Source: Ruminococcus sp. UBA946 (GTDB lineage: Bacteria > Bacillota > Clostridia > Oscillospirales > Ruminococcaceae). Taken from it: a DNA stretch of 5,425 nucleotides. The stretch covers positions 1-5,425 of the forward strand of contig DBCY01000200.1 in the NCBI GenBank assembly GCA_002293295.1, given 5' to 3'. Below, one piece after another: positions 1 through 4,529 of the stretch (the stretch's first letter is position 1; each line of letters begins with the position of its first letter). Both the position numbers and the translations under genes were made by a program. Below the pieces are notes generated by a model that saw only the letters and a list, made by a program, of their open reading frames with translations, was not told the DNA's origin and made no database searches.

Positions 1-37
1 GCAATGTCAACAACTTAAGGAATATAATTAAGAAGAT

Positions 38-65
38 ACCAGAAACCAGATGCCAGTTCCCAGAA
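38..65. repeat. Degenerate 7-bp tandem repeat, about four units, core CCAG
   Basis: Four consecutive 7-base units all carry CCAG at the same place in the unit (units begin at 38, 45, 52 and 59). The first base and the last two bases of the unit vary. There is no indel between units, so the period is exactly seven. It shares its period, but not its sequence, with the other arrays in this window. Confidence 0.6.
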
Positions 66-132
66 TATTACCAAAAACAGTACGCATCTGCAACGCAGGA
101 CGTTGTTCTCTATAAATTATTACCCCAATTCT

Positions 133-160
133 CCACTGACCACTAATCACTGACAACTTT
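133..160. repeat. Degenerate 7-bp tandem repeat, about four units, core CACT
   Basis: Units of seven bases begin at 133, 140, 147 and 154. The first three read close to CCACTGA (CCACTAA and TCACTGA are the variants) and the fourth is more decayed. The phase is uninterrupted. Heptamers of this style resemble the short tandemly repeated repetitive (STRR) sequences described in cyanobacteria, although the genes here point to a Firmicute. Confidence 0.6.
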
Positions 161-203
161 AATTGGAACATTATTAGCATTCTTGCTTAAGTTTTTGACA
201 ATG

Positions 204-280
204 CACTTCACACTCCACACTCCACACTCCACACTCCACTCTCAACACTCCACACTCCACACTCCACACTCCAAACTCAA
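204..280. repeat. 7-bp tandem array (CACTCCA), 11 units with a 35-bp super-period
   Basis: Eleven 7-base units run without a single indel. Eight are exactly CACTCCA (starting at 211, 218, 225, 232, 246, 253, 260 and 267). Three are variants: CACTTCA at 204, CTCTCAA at 239 and AACTCAA at 274. The variants are spaced exactly 35 bases apart, so the array is organised as one variant plus four perfect units, repeated. This suggests growth by duplication of a 35-bp block as well as of single heptads. The array ends 21 bases before the uppS start codon and lies in its leader or promoter region. The + strand has no G from 204 to 284. Confidence 0.9.
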
Positions 281-301
281 TAACGGGGGTTATGTGTATT
301 T

Positions 302-1015
302 ATGGCAGTGCTTGACAAGGACAAGCTTCCCGCGCATATAGGCTTCATTATGGACGGCAACGGCAGGTGGGCGCAGAAACGCGGGCTTCCGCGCTCTGCG
401 GGTCACCGCGAAGGCGCCGATACCTTCCGTAAAATAGCGCGGCACTGCAAAAAAACCGGAATCAAATATATTACATTCTTTGCCCTTTCAACCGAAAACT
501 GGAAACGTCCCAAAGATGAAATCGATACTATTATGGAGCTTTTCAGCCGGTACCTGAAAGAGGTTGAGGACTACGCAAAGGAAAACACAAGGCTGGTCTT
601 TTTAGGGGATAAATCACCGTTTGAGCCGAAAATGCGCGAACGCATGACTGAGCTTGAGGAAAAATCGGCGCAGTTTGACGGCATGACCCTTATGCTTGCC
701 ATGAATTACGGCGGACGAGCCGATATCGTGCATTCGGTGAAAAATATCGCCGGTATGCTCTCGCGCAGGGAAATAACCTGCGGCGATATTGACGAAAGTC
801 TGGTAACAAGCCTGCTTTATACGGGTTCCGCCCCCGATGTTGATTTGATTATAAGACCCAGCGGAGAACTTAGGATTTCAAATTTTCTTATATGGCAGTC
901 GGCATATGCCGAGTATTATTTTACCGACACCCTCTGGCCTGATTTCAGTATCAGGGAGCTTGAAAAGGCTCTGAACGATTACGCTTCCAGGGGCAGGAGG
1001 TTCGGCGGGGTATGA
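302..1015 (+). CDS. uppS: Isoprenyl (undecaprenyl diphosphate) synthase, cis-prenyltransferase
   Basis: This enzyme adds isopentenyl diphosphate units in cis to farnesyl diphosphate, giving undecaprenyl diphosphate, the lipid carrier for peptidoglycan and other wall polymers. It works in the cytosol at the membrane face. The 237-residue protein has the family hallmarks: MDGNGRW at 17-23 with catalytic/Mg-binding Asp18, the FFALSTENWKRP motif at 59-70, MNYGGR in the middle, and the C-terminal IPP-binding block with Arg185, Glu189, Arg191, Ser193 and Glu204. The usual RTGGE or RTSGE reads RPSGE here, a modest variant. Length is normal for the family. ATG 302 is the only reasonable start: the frame is closed upstream at 281, and a GGGGG run at 285-289 gives a 12-base spacing, rather long for a Shine-Dalgarno. 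It is followed by a repeat-filled spacer before cdsA. The assignment rests on motifs; product chain length is inferred. Confidence 0.96.
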   Translation: MAVLDKDKLPAHIGFIMDGNGRWAQKRGLPRSAGHREGADTFRKIARHCKKTGIKYITFFALSTENWKRPKDEIDTIMELFSRYLKEVEDYAKENTRLVFLGDKSPFEPKMRERMTELEEKSAQFDGMTLMLAMNYGGRADIVHSVKNIAGMLSRREITCGDIDESLVTSLLYTGSAPDVDLIIRPSGELRISNFLIWQSAYAEYYFTDTLWPDFSIRELEKALNDYASRGRRFGGV

Positions 1016-1048
1016 GAGAGGAATCAGGGTTAAGTGGTGAGAAGTAAG
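1014..1048. repeat. Degenerate 7-bp tandem repeat overlapping the uppS stop
   Basis: Read in steps of seven from 1014, the units end in AGAG, TCAG, TAAG, TGAG and TAAG, so the last two bases are always AG and the fourth is mostly T. The units are otherwise diverged. This may be an old heptad array that starts at the uppS stop codon. It is the weakest of the heptad arrays and could be coincidence. Confidence 0.35.
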
Positions 1049-1063
1049 GAACTTACTACGTTA

Positions 1064-1125
1064 TAGCACCAATTAACAATTAACAATTAACAATGATGGT
1101 ATACCGCCTGCGGCGGTATGATTTT
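1064..1125 (+). repeat. 62-bp interspersed repeat, copy 1 (heptads plus hairpin)
   Basis: The element begins TAGCA, continues with three 7-base units of AATTAAC (1071-1091), and ends in a hairpin followed by GATTTT. A second copy lies at 3365-3426 in the opposite orientation, and 56 of 62 positions agree by my hand alignment. The six differences are at 1069, 1084, 1096, 1097, 1110 and 1111. None falls in the hairpin stem, and two fall in its loop. This makes it a small mobile or REP-like intergenic repeat; no coding capacity is visible, and no clear target-site duplication can be seen. Confidence 0.8.
1101..1125 (+). terminator. Hairpin with T-run after uppS, possible intrinsic terminator
   Basis: ATACCGCC (1101-1108) pairs perfectly with GGCGGTAT (1112-1119) across a 3-base loop. 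The stem is followed after GA by TTTT and more T-rich sequence. The shape fits a weak intrinsic terminator reading rightward after uppS. It sits inside the interspersed repeat, so it may simply be the repeat's own palindrome. If it does terminate, cdsA would need its own promoter. Confidence 0.4.
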
Positions 1126-1172
1126 AATTTATAATATATAAACATTTTGATGTTACTAGGCACTGGTTGATA

Positions 1173-2030
1173 ATGGACGGCAGAGGGGAGAGGGTCTTTA
1201 TAGCTGTTCGGATTATTTCCGCTTTAGTGGGAATCGCATTTGCCGTTCTGATACTTTTTTTATCGGATACGCTTATAATAAATTTAACGGTTGCCGTCAT
1301 ATCCGTCATAATGGTTCACGAGCTTCTCGAATCATGCGGGTGCGGCAAGCACAGGGGACATACAGCCGTCTGCTATGTGTTTTCCGCCGTAATGCCCTTC
1401 ATGGTAGAAATTGACGACATGAAAATAAAGTATGTCTTTGCAGGGCTTTGCATTCTCGGTATGTTCTGCGGGTTTATCGGCTCACATCAGAAGCTTTCGT
1501 TCGACAAGCTTTGCTTTATGATAACCGTGACTTTGTTCATTAGCATGTCAATGTCATGTATAGTTTCCCTCAGAAGGATTGACGCCGTTCACGGGGTATG
1601 CTATGTCGTCCTTGCTCTGGCGGGGGCTTTCCTCGGCGATTCGGGGGCATATTTTGTCGGTACGTTTTTAGGCAAGCATAAGCTCTGCCCGGAAATATCC
1701 CCGAAAAAGACCGTCGAGGGGGCTGTAGGCGGAATTGTCACCGTAGGGCTGATTTTCGCCGTTTACGCGCTGTGTTACCGGCTTGTTCAGGGGGCGAGGG
1801 GATATGAATTTTCGGTGAATTACGCTCTCCTGATTCCCGCAGGGTTTATATGCGGCGCGCTCGGGATTGTCGGAGACCTTTGCGCCTCGCTTATAAAAAG
1901 GCAGAACGGTATCAAGGATTTCGGCAGAATCATGCCGGGGCACGGCGGGCTTATGGACAGGTTCGACAGCGTCCTCTTCGTCGTTCCGTTCATGACGTTC
2001 CTGCTTGCCAGCGTCAGAGTATTTGAGTAG
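1173..2030 (+). CDS. cdsA: Phosphatidate cytidylyltransferase (CDP-diglyceride synthase)
   Basis: CdsA is an integral membrane enzyme that converts phosphatidic acid and CTP into CDP-diacylglycerol, the branch-point precursor of phosphatidylglycerol and related lipids. From ATG 1173 it is 285 residues, typical length. It is strongly hydrophobic, with several membrane segments from about residue 10 onward. The family block GDSGAYFVG...GKHKL...ISPKKTVEGAVGG spans about 155-187. The PROSITE-type CdsA signature near the C-terminus is complete: S-L-I-K-R, then K-D, then H-G-G-L-M-D-R-F-D at 257-265. The start is uncertain. A TTG at 1167 in the same frame would add two residues and has an AGG six bases upstream, while ATG 1173 has no well-placed Shine-Dalgarno; I prefer the ATG on codon grounds. 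A 157-base spacer separates it from uppS, and its stop is followed two bases later by a long palindrome. Confidence 0.95.
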   Translation: MDGRGERVFIAVRIISALVGIAFAVLILFLSDTLIINLTVAVISVIMVHELLESCGCGKHRGHTAVCYVFSAVMPFMVEIDDMKIKYVFAGLCILGMFCGFIGSHQKLSFDKLCFMITVTLFISMSMSCIVSLRRIDAVHGVCYVVLALAGAFLGDSGAYFVGTFLGKHKLCPEISPKKTVEGAVGGIVTVGLIFAVYALCYRLVQGARGYEFSVNYALLIPAGFICGALGIVGDLCASLIKRQNGIKDFGRIMPGHGGLMDRFDSVLFVVPFMTFLLASVRVFE

Positions 2031-2032
2031 TA

Positions 2033-2091
2033 ATACTAATCCGCAATTAAAATGATTGTATATTTCAATCATTTTAACCGCGGATTAGTAT
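2033..2091. repeat. Long palindrome after cdsA (26-bp arms, 7-base loop)
   Basis: The left arm 2033-2058 and right arm 2066-2091 are reverse complements at 24 of 26 positions. The only exception is a two-base internal mismatch (AA at 2045-2046 against CC at 2078-2079). The loop is TATATTT. The arms are AT-rich apart from the CCGC/GCGG core, and no clean U-run follows, so it is not a classical intrinsic terminator, although an RNA copy would fold very stably. It may act as a transcript 3'-end stabiliser or be a MITE- or REP-like element. It does not resemble the 62-bp repeat in sequence. Confidence 0.85.
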
Positions 2092-2100
2092 AAAATTTAC

Positions 2101-2123
2101 GGGCGTGCAGGATTTGTGCGCCC
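2101..2123 (+). other. GC-rich hairpin in the dxr leader
   Basis: GGGCG (2101-2105) pairs with CGCCC (2119-2123). In RNA the stem extends inward through two G-U pairs and then C-G and A-U (2106-2109 with 2115-2118), leaving a loop of about five bases. It is followed by TGTTAAA rather than a U-run, so it is a poor terminator. It lies 20 bases upstream of the dxr ribosome binding site and immediately after the long palindrome, so it could affect dxr expression or be the outer edge of a composite repeat. No riboswitch class is recognised. Confidence 0.45.
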
Positions 2124-2143
2124 TGTTAAATATCAAATAAACC

Positions 2144-2147
2144 GGAG
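2144..2147 (+). promoter_or_regulatory. Ribosome binding site of dxr
   Basis: GGAG sits eight bases before ATG 2156, a near-ideal Shine-Dalgarno spacing that supports the chosen dxr start. Confidence 0.8.
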
Positions 2148-2155
2148 AAAACCAA

Positions 2156-3298
2156 ATGAAAACCATATCGGTAATAGGCTCGACAGGCTCAATCGGCGTC
2201 CAGACGCTTGAAGTATGCAGAAAGCATAACATAAAAATTACCGCCCTCTCGGCTAATAGGAATGTCAGGCTTTTAGCGGAGCAGGCAAAAGAATTTTCTG
2301 TAAAGTATGCATGTATTTGCGACGGCGGGCATTATAATGAATTAAGGGATATGCTTTCCGGAACCGGAATAAAAGTTCTCTGCGGCGAGGAGGGCTTATG
2401 TGAAATTGCCTCCCTTGACGGCGTTGATTTGCTTGTGAACGCGTTAGTCGGCATCGCGGGGCTTCTCCCTACGCTGAAAGCGATTGAAAAGGGTACCGAT
2501 ATTGCCCTCGCAAACAAGGAAACCCTTGTAGCCGGCGGGGAGCTTGTGATGGAATCCGCCCGTAAAAAGGGCATAGTGATTTTCCCCGTTGACAGCGAGC
2601 ATTCCGCGGTTTTTCAGTGCTTGCAGGGGAATGACAGAAAGCAGCTCAGCCGGATTATACTGACGGCTTCGGGCGGCCCCTTTTTCGGAATGAAAAAGGA
2701 CGGACTGAAGAATATTACGGTAAGTCAGGCTTTAAGCCATCCCAACTGGTCGATGGGCAGCAAAATAACGATTGATTCCGCAACGTTAATGAACAAGGGT
2801 CTTGAATTTATTGAAGCGGTACGGCTTTTCGGCGTTAAGCCCGGCGATATTGAGATTGTCATAAACCGTGAAAGCGTGCTTCACTCGGCGGTCGAGTTCA
2901 GCGATTATTCGGTTATCGGGCAGCTTGGAACGCCCGACATGAAAATTCCGATTCAATACGCCCTGCTTTATCCCGAACGAGTATCCTGCGATGTTAAAAG
3001 GCTTTCCCTGACTGATTACGGAACGCTTACTTTCTTTAAGCCGGATTATGAAACCTTCGACTGCCTTTCAGCCTGCATTGAAGCCGTTAAGCTCGGGGGA
3101 GCATACCCCTGTATCGTAAACGGCGTGAACGAAGAGGCTGTAAAGCTTTTTCTGGAAGGCAAAATTCCTTTCCTGAAAATCGGAGAATTTGTTAAGGATT
3201 CCCTGGGATATTTTAATCCCATGCCCTTTTCACGCTATGAGGATATTATAAACGCGGACAAGGCGGCGCGGGAATATGCGCGGCACAGAACTGTATAA
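2156..3298 (+). CDS. dxr: 1-deoxy-D-xylulose 5-phosphate reductoisomerase
   Basis: Dxr (IspC) rearranges and reduces 1-deoxy-D-xylulose 5-phosphate to 2-C-methyl-D-erythritol 4-phosphate with NADPH, the committed step of the MEP isoprenoid pathway and the target of fosmidomycin. The 380-residue length is normal. The N-terminal Rossmann fold shows GSTGSIG at 8-14, followed by LANKETLVAGGE at about 118-129. Metal ligands are Asp146 and Glu148 in PVDSEHSA, plus Glu217 in NKGLE. The catalytic-loop block HPNWSMG begins at His195 (with Trp198), and ITIDSATLMNKGLE follows. The start is fixed by a good Shine-Dalgarno. It lies between cdsA and rseP, as in many Firmicutes, and its product pathway feeds UppS. 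No truncation or missing catalytic residue is seen. Confidence 0.97.
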   Translation: MKTISVIGSTGSIGVQTLEVCRKHNIKITALSANRNVRLLAEQAKEFSVKYACICDGGHYNELRDMLSGTGIKVLCGEEGLCEIASLDGVDLLVNALVGIAGLLPTLKAIEKGTDIALANKETLVAGGELVMESARKKGIVIFPVDSEHSAVFQCLQGNDRKQLSRIILTASGGPFFGMKKDGLKNITVSQALSHPNWSMGSKITIDSATLMNKGLEFIEAVRLFGVKPGDIEIVINRESVLHSAVEFSDYSVIGQLGTPDMKIPIQYALLYPERVSCDVKRLSLTDYGTLTFFKPDYETFDCLSACIEAVKLGGAYPCIVNGVNEEAVKLFLEGKIPFLKIGEFVKDSLGYFNPMPFSRYEDIINADKAAREYARHRTV

Positions 3299-3364
3299 AA
3301 CAAACGCAAGGGTTCCTGCTGAACAGATAATCATCTTATACCTTATAACAACGTTTAAAGTTAA

Positions 3365-3426
3365 AAAATCATACCGCCTAAGGCGGTATACCGCCATTGT
3401 TAATTATTAATTGTTAATTGCTGCTA
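3365..3426 (-). repeat. 62-bp interspersed repeat, copy 2 (inverted relative to copy 1)
   Basis: Read on the minus strand this matches 1064-1125 at 56 of 62 positions: TAGCA, three AATTAAC-type heptads (one ending T rather than C), the hairpin, then the T-run. The stem 3371-3378/3382-3389 is identical to that of copy 1 while the loop differs. This copy also contains a perfect 14-bp palindrome, GGCGGTATACCGCC, at 3382-3395, so three complementary arms could form alternative hairpins. Its T-run points leftward, so on the rseP transcript it would not act as a terminator. The copy ends only eight bases before the rseP Shine-Dalgarno. Confidence 0.8.
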
Positions 3427-3434
3427 GGCTGAAC

Positions 3435-3438
3435 GGAG
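3435..3438 (+). promoter_or_regulatory. Ribosome binding site deciding the rseP start
   Basis: GGAG lies five bases before ATG 3444. The same frame is open back to a TTG at 3411, but that codon lies inside the interspersed repeat and the extra eleven residues precede the first membrane segment. The ribosome binding site therefore favours ATG 3444. Confidence 0.8.
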
Positions 3439-3443
3439 ATTAT

Positions 3444-4481
3444 ATGAATACTTTTCTATCCATACTGGTTGCCGTAATAATTTTCTGCCTTATTATCGTC
3501 GTCCATGAACTGGGGCATTTTTTAGCCGCGCGCTTATGCGGGATTAAGGTTCATGAATTTGCCGTCGGAATGGGTCCGGTCATATTTAAAAAACAAGGGA
3601 AAAACACTCTTTTTTCATTAAGGGCGTTCCCAATCGGAGGATTTTGCCAGATGGGCGAGGATGAGGAAAACGAATCCCCCGATTCGTTCAGGAAAAAACC
3701 CGTCCTTCTGAAAATCGCGGCAATAGCGGCAGGAGCCGTGATGAATTTAATACTGGGGTTTGTTTTGTCAGTTATAATAATGCTTGTAAACGGTGAAGCC
3801 GTTTCGTCAAAAATTGTTTTTTTTGCTGACAACGCCGTCAGCAGTCAGTACGGTCTTAAGCTCAACGACGAAATCACAAGGATAAACGGCGTTAAGGTTT
3901 TTGCCGTTCAGGATATTACCTACCAGCTGAGCAACGATGAAGACGGCATTGCTGACATCGAGGTCAGGCGCGAAGGTGAAAAAACGCTGCTGAACAATGT
4001 CCGCTTCGAACTGAAAAAGGATGAGGAGACCGGCAAGCAAACCCTGATTTATGATTTCAAGGTGGCAAGGGAAGAAATAACCGCTCTGAACATTCTTCCC
4101 TATTCATTTAAGAACGCGCTTTATTACGGAAGGATTGTATTAATGTCGCTGGGCGATATTATCAGGGGTAAATACGGCATAAACGACCTTTCCGGACCTG
4201 TGGGTATTGTTACGACCATCGGCGATATAGCCGAAACCTACGGGTTTGATTTCAGTTTCCTGCTTGACATGGCGACGCTGATTTCTATAAATATCGGAAT
4301 ATTCAATCTTCTTCCCATACCGGCTTTGGACGGCGGACGCATTGTTTTCCTTATTGTTGAGGGCATAAGGGGAAAGCAGTTAAAAGCCGAAACCGAGGGG
4401 GTAATTCACTTCGTCGGATTTGCCCTGCTGATGATTTTAATGGTTGTGGTGACATTCAACGATGTACGGAAGCTTTTTTAG
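3444..4481 (+). CDS. rseP: Site-2 intramembrane zinc metalloprotease, RseP/RasP family
   Basis: This is a membrane-embedded zinc protease that cuts substrates within the bilayer; family members (RseP in E. coli, RasP in B. subtilis) complete anti-sigma factor cleavage and clear signal peptide remnants. The 345-residue protein opens with a membrane helix carrying HELGH at 21-25 (zinc ligands His21 and His25, catalytic Glu22). A second conserved loop, FPIGGFCQMGEDEE, is near 62-75, and another membrane segment covers about 89-115. A PDZ-like domain follows at roughly 119-209, with LNDEITRINGVKV as its typical core. DLSGPVGI at 248-255 precedes the C-terminal membrane block with NLLPIPALDGG at 288-298, where Asp296 is the third zinc ligand. 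A final helix is at the C-terminus. The PDZ region appears single, as usual in Firmicutes, against two in E. coli. The position between dxr and ispG is the standard one; the actual substrate is unknown. Confidence 0.95.
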   Translation: MNTFLSILVAVIIFCLIIVVHELGHFLAARLCGIKVHEFAVGMGPVIFKKQGKNTLFSLRAFPIGGFCQMGEDEENESPDSFRKKPVLLKIAAIAAGAVMNLILGFVLSVIIMLVNGEAVSSKIVFFADNAVSSQYGLKLNDEITRINGVKVFAVQDITYQLSNDEDGIADIEVRREGEKTLLNNVRFELKKDEETGKQTLIYDFKVAREEITALNILPYSFKNALYYGRIVLMSLGDIIRGKYGINDLSGPVGIVTTIGDIAETYGFDFSFLLDMATLISINIGIFNLLPIPALDGGRIVFLIVEGIRGKQLKAETEGVIHFVGFALLMILMVVVTFNDVRKLF

Positions 4482-4510
4482 CTTTAACATACCGTTTCAG
4501 AAAAATATCC

Positions 4511-4517
4511 GGAGGGG
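4511..4517 (+). promoter_or_regulatory. Strong but distant ribosome binding site of ispG
   Basis: GGAGGGG is a near-perfect Shine-Dalgarno, but 12 bases separate it from ATG 4530, which is longer than usual. A stop codon in the ispG frame at 4518-4520 and the lack of any other start codon between them leave 4530 as the only possible upstream start. Confidence 0.7.
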
Positions 4518-4529
4518 TAATTCTTAAAA

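Larger units (their letters stand above)
1..301. other. Non-coding, repeat-rich region upstream of uppS
   Basis: No reading frame here looks like a protein. The one frame that stays open from the left edge to about position 150 translates to a low-complexity peptide with no resemblance to the C-terminus of ribosome recycling factor, the gene that often precedes uppS. What the stretch does hold is three separate tandem arrays of 7-bp units (38-65, 133-160 and 204-280), a weak 5-bp inverted repeat (91-95 with 101-105), and a perfect TTGACA at 195-200. The rest, roughly 66-130 and 161-203, is AT-rich sequence in which I recognise nothing. Confidence 0.75.

Noticed and set aside
3..149. Open frame from the left edge as the 3' end of a gene such as frr
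   Set aside because: The translation does not resemble the frr C-terminus, and it runs through the CCAG heptads, so it appears to be chance openness.
204..280. CRISPR array
   Set aside because: Units are 7 bp in direct contact with no unique spacers, and no cas genes are present. This is a microsatellite-like tandem repeat.
1130..1135. TATAAT as a cdsA promoter
   Set aside because: The hexamer is a perfect -10, but the -35 position falls in the GC-rich hairpin with no TTGACA-like sequence. AT-rich spacers produce this by chance, though it would become relevant if the preceding hairpin terminates.
1124..1309. Minus-strand reading frame of 61 codons over the start of cdsA
   Set aside because: It lies antisense to a well-supported gene, has no recognisable motif, and is a shadow of cdsA codon use.
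1668..2072. Minus-strand reading frame of 134 codons over the 3' half of cdsA
   Set aside because: It overlaps the CdsA signature region on the opposite strand and starts inside the palindrome. The composition is atypical and there are no motifs.
2332..2574. Minus-strand reading frame of 80 codons inside dxr
   Set aside because: It is entirely antisense to conserved dxr sequence, and nothing in the peptide suggests a family.
3319..3349. CTGAAC / TATAAC as an rseP promoter
   Set aside because: The spacing is 19 bases and the -35 match is only about half of consensus, too weak to report as a feature.
3411..3443. Eleven-residue N-terminal extension of RseP from TTG 3411
   Set aside because: The TTG lies inside the interspersed repeat, while GGAG at 3435-3438 is correctly spaced for ATG 3444, which directly precedes the first membrane helix.
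3551..4040. Two minus-strand reading frames (3551-3832 and 3807-4040) inside rseP
   Set aside because: Both are antisense to rseP, without ribosome binding sites or motifs.
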